A stretch of DNA of 64,000 nt from Cafeteria roenbergensis (taxonomy: Eukaryota > Sar > Bigyra > Bicosoecida > Cafeteriaceae), in assembly GCA_008330645.1 (NCBI GenBank), contig VLTN01000034.1:310001-374000 (forward strand), read 5' to 3'. How positions within the stretch are numbered: position 1 is the stretch's first letter; each line of letters starts with the position of its first letter. Shown here piece by piece: positions 19,801 through 29,519 of this stretch. The notes under the pieces are model-generated. The model had not been told where the DNA came from and did not search any database. It saw only the letters and a list, made by a program, of their open reading frames with translations. The position numbers and the translations under genes were made by a program.

Positions 19801-21168
19801 GCAGACGCGCTGGAGGCGAAACAGGAGGCCCAAGCCCGGGCAGCGGCTGCGGCCGAAACCGCGTCACGGCTGTCGGCAGAGCTGGAGGCGACGACAGGGC
19901 GGCTCGCGGAGGCAGAGGCAGCAGAGAAGCGCCTTGCTGTCGCTGCTGAAGCCGCCGACACGGCGCTGCTCGCGATCAAGCGGCAGTTGAGAGACGCGCG
20001 TTCCCGCGCGGAGGCGGCGGAGGCGGCTGCTGAAACTGGCTCTGCAGGGCTTGCTGCGTCTGAGAGCGCTAGAGCCGCCGCAGAGGAGGCGGCGAGAGAC
20101 GCTGAGCGACGTCTGAAAGACGCAGAGACGGCTCTTGATGCCGCGACGACCGCTGCACGACAGGCGGAGGCGGAGGCGGAGCGCAGAGCCCGTCGCCTTG
20201 CTGCGGAGGCGGAGGCGGAGCTACGACAGACAGTGGCAAGAGCCGAGGAGGCAGAGCTCAACGAACGCGAAACCGCGCAGAGGCTGGCCGCATCCCTTCG
20301 TCAGGCTGAGGAGCTCTCGAGAGCATCTGGCTCTGTCCGGCAGAGCGCTGAAACACTTCTGGACGAGGTTCAACGCCTCTGCCCAAAGGCGTCAGCGGCT
20401 TCGCCGCCTGACTCTGCGACGTCGGACCCAGCGCGCGATAGTGCGGAACCCTCCGACGCTGCTCAGGAGACGGCGGCGGTTTCACCTGGCAGTGGCGACG
20501 CTGAAGCGTCTGATTTTGCGTTGGCCGGCGTGGCAAGACGGTTTCGCGGGGTGGTGTCGTTGCTCCGGCAAGCAGAGCTCGACCGGGATTCGGCGGAGTT
20601 GGCGTTGAAGAAGGCCCAGCAGGCTCAAGCCGGCCAGTTGTCTCGGAGTGCTGCGGACGCTTCGGCGGGGGCTGTTGAGACGGCTCGGGGTTCGGCCGCC
20701 GTTGAGGGTGGTGGGCCTTCGGAAACGGCGGCTGCTTCGGAACTGCGGGACGAAGTCGCTCGTTTGAGCGACGCGTTGGAAACCGAGCAACGCCACGTGG
20801 CAGATCTCGAGGCCAACGTGGCCCGACTTGAAGCAGAGCTGGAAGAGGCGCTGCTGGCAGGGGCAGCCATGGAGGCGGAGGCCAACGCTATGCGAAGCGC
20901 AGCAGAGCAAGCTGAGCTTGAGAGCGGGAGGCTTGCAAAGGTTGTTCGCACGCTCATGACAAAGCCAGCGCCGTCCCCGACTTCCCCGTCGGGCGCAAAG
21001 CCTCCGCCGCCAAAGGGCAAGAAGCCTCCGCGCCTGCGACCCAGCACGGCGGCACCCGCCGTGCCGCATGCCACGTCGGAAGGCGGCGCGGCGGCTGCTG
21101 CAGCGGCCGCTGGCGATGCCGGGGAAGCCGCAGGTGCGCCTGCCGATGGAACAGCGTTCGCCCTGTGA
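10882..21168 (+). CDS. Giant Ala-rich coiled-coil protein with 11-residue repeats
   Basis: 3428 residues from ATG 10882, the first ATG of the frame. Residues 1-830 are mostly low complexity with one amphipathic N-terminal helix, a better-ordered patch around VVWVVQYHLVDVDRP (about residue 335), Gly/Ser homopolymer runs and a short GAGCGAC repeat (13170-13250). From about 830 to 3370 it is almost uninterrupted Ala/Glu/Arg/Lys coiled coil, with a 2.9-kb repeat array at residues about 1668-2640. The end is Pro/Lys-rich (PPPPKGKKPPRLRPS). No motor, kinase or membrane segment is present. The size and rod-like prediction fit a structural or scaffold protein (cytoskeleton, centrosome, flagellar root), which is inference only. 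It converges with the minus-strand gene ending at 21657. Its AVSRAE-type repeats resemble those in the gene at the left edge, so the two could be related. Confidence 0.8.
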   Translation: MQSSGSSKAARGASSLVAALRERAASGWLGLAELAAILATAGDELADAWLDTSGASPQPLRPASGSVFVIAAGNVGSVAGTATGSAAGADSAPWEADGHCYAASGTATVVVDPRAALRSAGEGPAAASGAATGAAPAPPLCPPSGPQATASLASLLPPASLEAALKAALQRSDQLCLEGSAGPASRAEPVSASLVLHPSACPTAPELVAAPPAVRFADAEAVELGLATQSDAADGRSALLTMHMHWSTSFPGSTDGSEGGGSGSGSGSVLQVLQRRAACLALPGLCRPAEPLDAVQHMRLTGAHGAGAGAGAGAISDSGVDSVGVHPADAGRVVWVVQYHLVDVDRPVDLFRDPTASCPRFNAADGSPWPSGLRRASGQPALTGSSATAAAAAAAAAAEPPDESGGGGGGGSSSSSSGSNSNSSSGSRMDPRSHRPAARATPLAAAPASAEAGSAAGRQPSSAQGGHIGQMRQSHATSAAELLEAIAALEKESAPVPAEPRPAVTTVSREQSPGSSGADASHHGSDLHQESIAMQSELVPWQGAVSVAGNGLAGPSRETAGSDQPSPRRRPPPATPERRAPHPDSGHVSEQWRADAAWPSERGRAAPGWSPAAGLHGGPDEEEWQAEGTLPTLPPQQSTATATETETFNATVLTPPRPRRQNPLEDGPPAWRLDGDVERLSPPSPPHHQSPDDWATTLRRDETHLAAATSSRSLQPWASDPRLAGDGWPMDPKRDMSRTHAALPSSSASRHAALSSTAPHALQRRSERLLDSGAERRSERRAERRAERPGSRNGHSEMSLALSGTRAEAGHSPAVARTPSAENVLRESRAEAAAAEEAEEAASRLAAEAMGRATSYRFGVRIDRLKAEAESLRGSLKRARRAHDAVVTRADALAADNDELRKRLGSALEAVRAETARSSSAEAELEQVRASSATLQSRLEGQAADAKAEIRALNKQLADGAAAHATETDRLKRSAAEAAAAAAAAAAEAERSAVQRAEEASAQFAAQLRSVRAATEGDMRGLQERFRVMQQRAEAAEARFQSRDAEAERLCVAERRTAEQLATALSRAAVAEDQCKETEASAKCLSDELQETLAERDDLAAKLDASQSRLHEADLGRSQAEEELAASAKQLADASRSLDSARESLQGREEELRRLRDRLEAATAYGRQAEESLGDLRAEVASLQQDAETARSDAELASLAARREAESAAAARVQRIRDDFAAEMDSLRREVAACRASEAAAKDAARDATERATRSDEERRQAAETAAAARDVAGSMTSRAEVAESKAETAAQRIRDAEKLVESATATAETARKDAVSLSERLSDARSEAAKLQSEVKSLREEVHREKKRAERIQKESLLASRRADESRLSAEQAAAEARDSDTASRERAAEAEASARAAEEEAARAVAAADGARDAAVSRAEQAALRVAELERHATVHRSEVAELRQQLRDAVSVAEDRAVESASLRESLRAASERIEEAIDERRAAEAAGAAAASDAAAARSAERAAVAMAEAEARRRADAEGRADQAKADADCAAGRCEKLGDAVAAARAAEAVAGAKVEAACADAASARQETERIRKEAGATAAALRADVADARAERDSLAKQLATAQSALEACRARLQSADDAVAAARTGATDAVRTAAEEAAAKQRDTERRTRSQVLEARAKQADAVAAAARDVEAARADADAKVAAAAEQADAKVAAAKREAADAVAAAARDVEAARADADAKVAAAAEQADAKVAAAAEQADAKVAAAAEQADAKVAAAAEQADAKVAAAKQEAADAVAAAARDVEAARADADAKVAAATEQADAKVAAAAEQADAKVAAAKQEVADAVAAAARDVEAARADADAKVAAATEQADAKVAAAAEQADAKVAAAAEQADAKVAAAKQEAADAVAAATRDVEAARADADAKVAAAKQEAADAVAAATRDVEAARADADAKVAAAKQEAADAVAAATRDVEAARADADAKVAAAKQEAADAVAAATRDVEAARADADAKVAAAKQEAADAVAAATRDVEAARADADAKVAAAAEQADAKVAAAAEQADAKVVAAAEQADAKVAAAAEQADAKVAAAKQEAADAVAAATRDVEAARADADAKVAAAAEQADAKVAAAKQEAADAVAAATRDVEAARADADAKVAAAAEQADAKVAAAKQEAADAVAAATRDVEAARADADAKVAAAAEQADAKVAAAAEQADSKVAAAKQEAAVAVAAAARDMEAARADADAKVAATAEQADAKVAAAKQEAADAVAAAARDVEAARADADAKVAAAAEQADAKVVAAAEQADAKVAAAAEQADAKVAAAAEQADAKVAAAKQEAADAVTAAARDVEAARADADAKVAAAKQEAADAVAAATRDVEAARADADAKVAAAAEQADAKVAAAAEQADAKVAAAKQEAADAVAAAARDVEAARADADAKVAAAAEQADAKVAAAAEQADAKVAAAAEQADAKVAAAKQEAADAVAAAARDVEAARADADAKVAAAAEQADAKVAAAKQEAADAVAAAARDVEAARADADAKVAAAAEQADAKVAAAKQEAADAVAAAARDVEAARADADAKVAAAAEQADAKVAAAAEQADAKVAAAKQEAADAVAAAARDVEAARADADAKVAAAAEQADAKVAAAKQEAETAACKAQSEASGRIAAEADASSASQAAAAATSAAARLQGALDAAKSDSASLTRRMAEAESRAARLLAAARAEAEQSADELVTAQSALRQATVQARESAAAQASAERNAASEARKAADALARVSRLEEALDAASQLAEQRADEASDAAAGRAIAEKEAALLRETAARAKAAAAAAAEASESAKRDADAAMRRSAAESRRRLAAEEQAAEAADAAQRSEAARRAAEAELGSVRAALAETETRLRDASATAEQAVSAEKSLAASLEVAQTELKAAQKACEAARASEQRAMAAARDADERAASAERSSDQAAAETRAMSLSASAAETAREAAEARAADALEAKQEAQARAAAAAETASRLSAELEATTGRLAEAEAAEKRLAVAAEAADTALLAIKRQLRDARSRAEAAEAAAETGSAGLAASESARAAAEEAARDAERRLKDAETALDAATTAARQAEAEAERRARRLAAEAEAELRQTVARAEEAELNERETAQRLAASLRQAEELSRASGSVRQSAETLLDEVQRLCPKASAASPPDSATSDPARDSAEPSDAAQETAAVSPGSGDAEASDFALAGVARRFRGVVSLLRQAELDRDSAELALKKAQQAQAGQLSRSAADASAGAVETARGSAAVEGGGPSETAAASELRDEVARLSDALETEQRHVADLEANVARLEAELEEALLAGAAMEAEANAMRSAAEQAELESGRLAKVVRTLMTKPAPSPTSPSGAKPPPPKGKKPPRLRPSTAAPAVPHATSEGGAAAAAAAAGDAGEAAGAPADGTAFAL
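11732..11753. other. Perfect inverted pair of the GGCTCTGCCG word (10-bp stem, 2-nt loop)
   Basis: GGCTCTGCCG is followed by TC and then CGGCAGAGCC, inside the coding region of the coiled-coil gene. This is the cleanest of several inverted pairs. Others lie at 13636-13655 (9-bp stem, 2-nt loop), 30329-30354 (9-bp stem, 8-nt loop), 39452-39469 and 39872-39889 (7-bp stems, 4-nt loops). Confidence 0.7.
12046..12164 (+). repeat. Trinucleotide cluster (GCT)n, (GGC)n, (AGC)n
   Basis: Adjacent runs encode poly-Ala, poly-Gly and poly-Ser/Asn in the disordered N-terminal part of the giant coiled-coil protein. Confidence 0.9.
15887..18803 (+). repeat. 2.9-kb array of 33-bp and 87-bp in-frame units (hendecad coiled coil)
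   Basis: Two unit types alternate. The short unit is 33 bp and encodes 11 residues (EQADAKVAAAA). The long unit is 87 bp and encodes 29 residues that parse as 11+11+7 (KQEAADAVAAA, ARDVEAARADA and a short remainder). I count 21 long units, each followed by 0 to 4 short units. Substitutions are few (Ala/Thr, Lys/Arg, Asp/Ser), pointing to recent unequal exchange or slippage. An 11-residue period is typical of hendecad coiled coils and of amphipathic repeats such as those in LEA-type proteins. Confidence 0.93.
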
Positions 21169-21656
21169 TGCGCCGCCGACGAGCCGAGAAGCAAGCTTGC
21201 CTGGTGCGGCGCGATATATGACGGTGAACGATGTTCGGCTGCGCTTTGCAGCAAGCGCCGGTGCAGCAGCTCATTGTGTGGCGCGGGAGTGCTCGTGTAT
21301 GCGTTGTCCATCCCCCACGAGCTGCACCGTCAACTTGTGCGTGTGGCGCCTGGAGACTCGAGAAAGCCAATGCCAATGGCCAGTCGCCCCACCGACACCG
21401 TTGCTGCGAAGCTCGAATGCAAAAACTGATGCTAACGCCGTCGGAGCAACACCGCAGCCGGAGCGCAAATGGGTTGTTTAGCGACTCAGACAAAACACAA
21501 GTGTGCGGCGCAAGACTAAGCTGCACTGCTGCTCCTGGCTGTTGGATAGCTATGCAGTGCAGTGCAGCCACAAGTGGTCTGCGTTGGGCTGTCTCCTTTT
21601 GCTAAGGGCTGGTCCAACCGAGCTGGACTGCTAGCCACAGCTACAAGCCAAGCACC
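21169..21656. other. Convergent intergenic region
   Basis: 488 bp between the stop codons of the plus-strand coiled-coil gene and the minus-strand 39-bp-repeat gene. It is visibly less G+C-rich than its flanks and should hold both 3'UTRs. I see no coding or RNA feature. Confidence 0.5.
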
Positions 21657-24600
21657 TCAAGTTTCTGGCTCGTCGGCCCTTCCCCAGTGGCCGCCGCCAG
21701 CAAAGCTTGCGAACCCACTCTCATCGATCGACCCCACAGAGGAGCCGTTATCTCCGGCGTGAGTTCCCCAGCCAGCGTCAGGCAGCCCGCCAGGACCGTC
21801 CAAGGCAGACTCGACAAGCGGCAGCCCGGACAGAAGCGCCGATTCACCAAGCAGGGCCGCATCGGCCTGTGGGTTGCTGGCCACTCCAGCGGAGGCAGCG
21901 ACCATATCAGCTCGCAAATCCCCCACGAGATCAGCATGCAAGGACGCAGCCATCGGGTCCAAATCGGGCATTGCTGAGGGTTCAGAGCCATCCACAGCCT
22001 GTGCTGCACCTGCTGCTGCCGGTAGTTCTGCGTCAGCATGTACACCCACACCCTGCGGCACCGAGGCTCCACTGCCATCGGCATCCGCGGCCGGCGACCC
22101 CACCGACCCGCCACCGACGGCATCCGCGGCCGGCGACCCCACCGACCCGCCACCGTCGGCATCCGCGGCCGGCGACCCCACCGACCCGCCACCGTCGGCA
22201 TCCGCGGCCGGCGACCCACCGACCCGCCACCGACGGCATCCGCGGCCGGCGACCCCACCGACCCGCCACCGTCGGCATCCGCGGCCGGCGACCCCACCGA
22301 CCCGCCACCGTCGGCATCCGCGGCCGGCGACCCCACTGACCTGCCACCGTCGGCATCCGCGGCCGGCGACCCCACCGACCCGCTGTCATCGGCATCCGCG
22401 GCCGGCGACCCCACCGACCCGCTGTCGTCGGCATCCGCGGCCGGCGACCCCACCGACCCGCCACCGTCGGCATCCGCGGCCGGCGACCCCACTGACCCGC
22501 CACCGACGGCATCCGCGGCCGGTGACCCCACCGACCCGCCACCGTCGGCATCCGCGGCCGGCGACCCCACCGACCCGCCACCGTCGGCATCCGCGGCCGG
22601 CGACCCCACCGACCCGCCACCGACGGCATCCGCGGCCGGCGACCCCACCGACCCGCCACCGACGGCATCCGCGGCCGGCGACCCCACCGACCCGCCACCG
22701 TCGGCATCCGCGGCCGGCGACCCCACCGACCCGCCACCGTCGGCATCCGCGGCCGGCGACCCCACCGACCCGCTGTCATCGGCATCCGCGGCCGGCGACC
22801 CCACCGACCCGCTGTCATCGGCATCCGCGGCCGGCGACCCCACCGACCCGCCACCGTCGGCATCCGCGGCCGGCGACCCCACCGACCCGCTGTCATCGGC
22901 ATCCGCGGCCGGCGACCCCACCGACCCGCTGTCATCGGCATCCGCGGCCGGCGACCCCACCGACCCGCTGTCATCGGCATCCACGGCCGGCGACCCCACC
23001 GACCCGCCACCGTCGGCATCCGCGGCCGGCGACCCCACTGACCTGCCACCGTCGGCATCCACGGCCGGCGACCCCACCGACCCGCTGTCATCGGCATCCG
23101 CGGCCGGCGACCCCACCGACCCGCCACCGTCGGCATCCGCGGCCGGCGACCCCACTGACCTGCCACCGTCGGCATCCACGGCCGGCGACCCCACCGACCC
23201 GCTGTCATCGGCATCCGCGGCCGGCGACCCCACCGACCCGCCACCGTCGGCATCCGCGGCCGGCGACCCCACCGACCCGCCACCGTCGACATCCGCGGCC
23301 GGCGACCCCACCGACCCGCTGTCATCGGCATCCGCGGCCGACGATCGCATAGGCGCTTCAGGACCGCGGCCCGCCTCGCCGGTGTGGACAGACGCGTCTC
23401 TGACCCGGCGGTCGACCGCGCCGGGCATGCGTCCATCAGAGGCAGATGGCACGTCGAGCAATGCCACCCTGTCGGCGGCAGAGCTGCTCTGAACCTCGGG
23501 CGCGCTGCCGGGCAATCGATCGGCCGCGCCCGCAGCTGCGGGGCCACCCTCTCGGTCGCTATGTGCTCTGGAAGTGCTAGCTGTCGTCGGGGGCTCTGGT
23601 GGCAGTGGCGCAGTCTGGAGCCCTGCTGCCGTGCTGAACGGACGGTGACTCGCCGGTGACGGGGGTTCGACGCTCTGAGGTGGCCGTGCTGTCTCGCTCA
23701 CGATGTCCGGAGCTGTTTCAGCGCGGTTTCGGCGGAGGCTGCCCGCCCCCACCCCATCGACCACTGGGGTTTCCGACAGCACGCCCATCGGTGAACCCAC
23801 TGCGGGGGCCTGGGGCGGAGCCGGCGTTGCTCGCGCCCGTCGAACTGCGGCTGCCATTGCAGCTCTGCCCGCAGACATCAGCCTCGCCGAGGCACGGACA
23901 CCCGTGCCGGCAGGGCTGTTGCCAGGTCCGCCAGCCGCTTGGCTCGTTTCAGCATGCGACGCAACCGGCGCCTCCCCAGCAGGGAGCGGCTGCCCTGGGC
24001 TTGCCAGCAGCAAGCCAGCTGCCGCGATGGCGGCCTCGGCCGAGGTTGGCGTCCACCGCTGGCTGCGCAGAACAGACATCAGTGATGAAACCGTCGAAGC
24101 AAGCTCTGCAGCAGATCCCGGCGAAACCGACCCGTCTGCTGCCTGGAACGTTGCAACCGCCTCGGACAGCAACACAGCCGCCGTGGCTGACTGCATGAGA
24201 ACTCTGCACGCAGAACTCAGAGCCACAGTTGTGGCCTCAGTGCCGGCAGCATAGTTGGAGTCCCGCCGCAGCGCCTCCGGGGGCTGCCCCCTCCCCGACA
24301 GAGCGCTTGCTTCCGGGTCGCAGCGACGGTTCACGTGAGAGCATCCCGGGCACAGGCGGGGCGCCGCCCCAGCCTCTGCCGCCGCCCGGCGGGCCGTGGC
24401 GGCAGCGCTGCTGGCCGCCTCAGCAGCCGCGCGCGCGGCCATTGCCCCCTCCACAAGCCCTGCTTTGGCGGCAGAGCTTTCCGATCGGATCAGGGCCTCC
24501 AGGTCGTCGCCCCGTTTCCGGTTGGCTTGCGACGAAGCAGTTGCAGTTGCGAGATCATCCCTCAACTTCGCAATCTCGTCGCGTAACCGCTGGGTTTCGT

Positions 24601-26176
24601 CGGCCTCGCGCGCGCCCGTCCCGCGTGAACTCGCCGAGTCGCTCGTGTGACTCGTCGCGCTAGCCCGTCGCAGCTTCAGCCCGATTCCGGAGCCCGCTGC
24701 GGCGGCAGCAATCACAGGCGAGCCGCCTTCGGAAGGGGTCGTTAGCCTCCTCTGCGAAGTGGCAGAGCCGGTTGTCGTGGCGGATGCAGTTGCAGCGTTG
24801 GTGGTGATCCCTTGCGCAGGTGACCCAGCCCTGACGCCGCTGTGGCGGCTGCCCTGGGGGCGTTGGCCCGAGGGCGACGGCCCTCGGCTGCTGCTGCTAG
24901 TGCTGGTTTCCACGTCGCATTCATCGTCAAGGCCGGGGATTGACACTCCGGTGGCCCTGGCAACGGCGCTTGCACCTGCCCTGGGAACAGCGGCCGCTTG
25001 ACGGGATGCTGCTGGCGGCGGGACGGCGGGAGGGTCGCGTCCCGGCGAGTCTGGGGCTTGCCGCTGGCTGGTCGCGGCACCTGCTCGGACCACAGCCGGC
25101 GAAACCGCGCCCGGGGTCGTCGTCTGGGACGACGGCGACGGCGAGGAGACGCCATCAGCGGAAGGATCCGGGCCTCGGCGAGCGCCGGCAGAGCTGGCAC
25201 GCGCGGGCGCAGCCGCACTCGTCGCTGCTACTGCGGCGGCTCCCGATGGTGCGACCAGATTTGAGGCCGGCGCGGTGGAACCACCAGCCGCCGCAGAGCC
25301 GGCCGCGCCAGGCTGGGAGGCCGGAGCAGCACCATCGGGCTTTGGGCGGAGCGGGCTGGGGCCGGCTGCACCGTCATGGCCGCGCTGGAGGGATCGCCTT
25401 GGTGTGCGGCGCGCCTGCGCCGCCTCGGGAGGCCGGGATGCCGAGGTGTCGGTCGAGGCCAGCGATGCCATGGATGTCGACGCCGACGACTCGGAGGCCA
25501 GTGCAGCCACGTGTCTGGCAGAGGGCGCCTCCAGGGGCCCGCCTGGGGCAGCGGCCGACCAGAAGGATTCAACAAACAGTTGCAGGGCGTTCTGGTGGCT
25601 CTTTCGCGCCTTGGCTGCAGCGGCTTCGGCGGCCTCTGCCGCCACTAGTGCCGAAGCCGCGTTTGCCCGGGGAATGCTTCCCGGGGCAAAATACAGGTGA
25701 CTGAGCCGAGATGCGTCGTAGCCCCCGCCGCGATGCTGGCGCTGGAAGTGGCTGGAGGCGCGTTTTGGCTCTGATGGCGCCTCCGGCTTTGGCGGTGAGA
25801 CGGGAGGCGGCGGCGGAGGTCGATGCGATTGGCCTGTTGCGGCCGCGGGTGCAACTGGCTGCGCTCGCGATGCATCTGAAGGCGCGACGAGCGGAACGCC
25901 GCTGAGCGCTGCAAGGATGTTTGCCGCCCTGGCTGAGCCATGGGCAAACGTGGCAGCCAGGCGTGCAGATTCGCGGGAGGCACGAGCAGTCTCTCGGTGC
26001 CCCTGCCGCCTCGCCAACCGGTCCTGCTGCGCTGGCGCTGTCGCTGACCGCCCTGAACCCACGCGGCCTGGTGAGCCAGCAGCGCCTCCGTGCGCCGCGA
26101 GCGACTGTTGCGAGCGAAGCGCTGCGGCTGCCATCACGAGAGTCACGGCCGCATCAGCCTGCGGCCACAAGGGCAT
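21657..26176 (-). CDS. Low-complexity protein with a 13-residue repeat array; apparent frameshift
   Basis: No family is recognised. The first ATG of the frame is at 26176. The N-terminal half is Ala/Ser/Pro-rich with a PPPPPP tract and a short conserved-looking segment (LYFAPGSIPR, then a helix with NALQLFVESFW). A short coiled coil (LRDEIAKLRDDL, about residue 540) and a CPGC...C motif (about 615) follow. A roughly 400-residue array of SVGSPAADADGGG units starts near residue 944. At 22215-22217 one unit has CCC where the others have CCCC on the plus strand. In the uncorrected frame the array collapses into Arg/Pro/Trp-rich sequence. The frame resuming after the lost base keeps the repeat and gives a compositionally matching acidic tail ending at 21657. 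I take the latter as the intended end. The lesion could be a sequencing error, a real mutation or a slippage site. Confidence 0.65.
22079..23345 (-). repeat. 39-bp minisatellite, about 32 in-frame copies
   Basis: The unit encodes 13 residues of the type ADADGGGSVGSPA, with variants at the GGG position (DSG, GGR) and Asp/Val changes. A three-unit higher-order pattern (DDSG, GGR, GGG) recurs at the promoter-proximal end. Units differ by only a few bases, so homogenisation has been recent. Confidence 0.93.
22211..22220 (-). other. Single-base deletion breaking the 39-bp repeat frame
   Basis: The plus strand reads gcgacccacc here, whereas every other unit has four C residues at this position. 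The 1-nt loss changes the minus-strand reading frame in the middle of an otherwise regular coding array. Confidence 0.8.
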
Positions 26177-26968
26177 CAGTTGCACGTGGCTGGTGCATTT
26201 AGGCGAATGGTGCCACAGTTCGGGCGAGCAATGGAAGTTCCATTGACGACTTCATCCGTTCTGATGCCCTGCCCGCAGGCGACAACCTGTTGTGCAGGCA
26301 AGCGGCGCGAATCCTCACGTCATCGGCGTCGCTCAACGCCCCTGCGGCCAAAGCGGATGCGGTACGTGCCTGCTCGTAGCAAGCAGCGGGAGCGAGGCGG
26401 GAGGGGGCAGTTATGGACCTTGTCGTGGGCTGTTTCAAGGAGGGAGGGCGCGTCTGGTGATGATGGATCGATGCCAATCCCCCTCCCTTCCCGCGAGTCT
26501 CTGACGCGGACACAAATATAGCAGCCCGACCACAGAGTGCAGACCAGCTGCCGCGGGAAACTGGGTGCTCGGCCCGGGAAGCTGGGCCACAGCAGTCGTG
26601 GCTGCCGGCCATCGCCTATGGTGAGCCAAGCATGCGGCCTGTGGGCGCCCGTGGCCGGACTCGGGACCAGGGAACAGCTCGCCGGCAAGCTGCCTGCGCC
26701 TCAGGCGGGTTGCAGCGGCAACGACGGCTCACCATCGCACGCAGAAACGCGGGTGATCGGCACCGCGCGCAGGACGCGGGGCCGGGAAGACTGCCCTGGT
26801 CGGCCCTTACGACTCAGGGGGCACGGGAGTGCGAGCTTCTGTTGCGGGACAGAACCGGCTCTGCTCCGCCGAGACATTTGCGCTGGCGCCGGCACTCCAA
26901 GGCCCGGACTGGGTGGACGTTAGCACAACAACGCCGCCAAGGCGGCGTCGGGTCCTCCAGCTTGGCCC
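26177..26968. other. Divergent intergenic region, shared promoter
   Basis: 792 bp between the 39-bp-repeat gene (-) and the RING gene (+). A locally A/T-rich stretch, acaaatata at 26511-26519, stands out in a G+C-rich background and could be promoter-related, but there is no positional proof. Confidence 0.35.
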
Positions 26969-28430
26969 ATGGCCTCGGAGGCCATCCCCGGCATCGGCGA
27001 CTTGACCTTCGCGCCGGCCGGACAAACGCTCCCGCCAGCTGCAGCAGCGTTCCTGGTGTCGGTGACGTTCGTGGTCGGCATCGTCCTCGCCTTCTCATGG
27101 AGCCGCCTTGTCCTCGAAAAGGCAGCCCTCGCTCGCAAGTTCATTGTGCGGGGCCGCATGTCTGTGTTGCGTCCCGCGGCCCAGCGACGAGCGCGCTTGC
27201 TCAACAGCGGCGAGCGTCGAGCCAGGCCAAGGTCAACTGACGACGGGCCGGCCGCCGCCCGCCGATGGACGCGGAGCCGTGACCAGACCGCCGCAGGCGC
27301 CGGCCTCGCTCAGGAATCCTATCCCCCGGCGGCTGGCGGTGTCGGGTCTCCCTCAGGGGCGGCGGAGAGCGCACGCGCCAATGGGCTTCCGTCGCCTCCG
27401 GCAAGCGCGACTGGCGCGGCCGCGCCGCCGCAATCAGCGCCGCTTGCAACGGCGGCAGCTGGCCAAGCGCCAAGCCTCACGGCTGCCAACGCTGCGGCTG
27501 CTGCGTCCGGGCCGCCGAGCTGCGTGGCATCAGCCGCTCCGTCTGGCGCTGCCTCTGCCACTGGCTCGGCCGCGGTCGGGCGCGACGTCGATCAGCCGAT
27601 GACTCTGCTGCTGCGGGCTGTCAACACCATCCGGCTATCAGACGTCCATCGCCGCGGCACCGGCGGCACGCTTGTAACGACACCTGCACTGCCGCCCGTC
27701 ACCGCTTCTGAGGCACCACCTGCCTGCGCCCCCCCAGGCCCCGGGGGCGCGAGCCCGCTGGAAGGAGTGGGGCGGGGAGGTCAGGGACCAGTGCCTGCAG
27801 GGAGCATGGCCGCGGCAGCCTCGCGAGCAAGCGACGACGCGCAGCCGACGTCGCTGGCAGCAGCCACCGGCCCGCAGACCCGCCCGACGGCGACGCACTT
27901 CAGGCAGTGCCACCCATCGTCTGAACGCTCATCTGCAACTGCAACTAAAACTGCAACCGTTACTCCTTGCGCAACGGCGGGTCTGGCCGGTGCAGCATCC
28001 TCCGCGATCGCGCTGCGGCCACACGGGGCCCACGCGTGGGCCGACCCTGCCAGTGAGCCCTCTAGCCCGGTCACGCCGGAAAGCGGGTCTGCGATGACGT
28101 CACCGGCCAGTTTCGGCCGCAAGTCTGCTGCTGTCTCCCCGGCGTCCACACCGAGTCAGACGTTCGATGGCGGGTCACTCGGGAATCACGATAGCATCGG
28201 GAGAGCATCACCTCAGCGTCCCAGCGACGCCACAACCTCCTTCGTTCGGCGTGGCGCGTCGTGCCTGCGAGGGGCAGCTGCGCGGCTCTGCAGGTGGCTG
28301 GCGGCCGACCCAGGCTGGGGCGGTGCTGGTGCGCCCAGCACCTGGGTCCTGTCCGTTGGCACGATGAGCGATATGGTGCCGATTGAGGCGTCCCTCCGAT
28401 TAGACAGAGCCATTCAGCGCAGACGGCAGC

Positions 28431-28461
<31 letters not shown>

Positions 28462-29486
28462 GCTGCGGCAGCTGGCTCTGGATGGCGAGGGTGGCGTGAC
28501 TGGGCGGCAGCAAGCGCAGTCTGAAGAGCTGAGCGACGCTATGCTGCTGCGTCGTAGCGGGGCCGACGGCCCAGTCTCTGGCTGGGATGCCGCTAGCGAC
28601 CACACAAGCAACAACTCTGGAAGCGACTCGGGTTGGGCTCAAGGCTCTCACCGCAGCGGGTCACTGGCTAGTCGTGACGGCCTCACCTCCGATGAAGAGC
28701 CCACAGGGACGCACAGCAGCAGCGATAGCGAGTCCAGCGAGCCTGGCAGCCGTGGGGGAGCGCCCGCTGCGGCCTCTCACGGGACCGCGGAAGCTGAACC
28801 CGCAATCGGACCCGACCACGGCGCTTTGCAATCAACGGCAGCGGCAGCGGCAGCAGCAGACGTGCCCGATGGCATGGCTGGCTCCGTAGCCGATGCCGCC
28901 GGCGCAACTGAAGACGCAGCCGCTGGGGCTGGGGCTGGGGCAGGGGCGGACCCTTCCGACGAGGCGGCCGCGGCCTGGCGCGCTGCAGAGCCGCCTGCAC
29001 TGGAAGGGTCAGGAAACAGCGCCGGACGCTCTCAAGCTCCGGCGTCAGCTGCTGGTGATCGCCCATCCATCGTGGATGGCGAGGTGATTCCGACTCGCAA
29101 TTGTCCAGTTGTTCGATCGTCGATCTGGGCAGAGCACCTCGGTTGCAGTGTTTCACGTCAAGGGGTGTCGATGGACCTTCATGTGCAGAGCAGGGGACCT
29201 GTCGGCGTCTGCGTGATCTGGGGGGCCCCTGATGAGGTGGAAACGCTTGAGCGTTTCGGCCTCGACGACGCCCTGGCCCGCATTCAACGGACAGTATCCG
29301 ATGGGGCAGGAAACGGCGAGGCCCGTGGCGCTGGCTACCATCACACCCCCGGCAAAGCCAGCGGAGCGACAGGCGACCATCGTCGCGGAGGCAGCGCCGC
29401 TCGCAGCCAGCGAGGCCCTCATGGGGCCGGAGGCGACGGTGCCAGCGCTGAGAGCGAGCCTCGCATTGGCGCTGCTGCCGCTGCCT

Positions 29487-29519
<33 letters not shown>

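Noticed and set aside
22033-23547. Long open frames on both strands and in all phases across the 39-bp array
   Set aside because: 39 is a multiple of three, so every stop-free phase stays open. Only the minus-strand SVGSPAADA phase joins to plausible unique sequence upstream (N-terminal) of the array.
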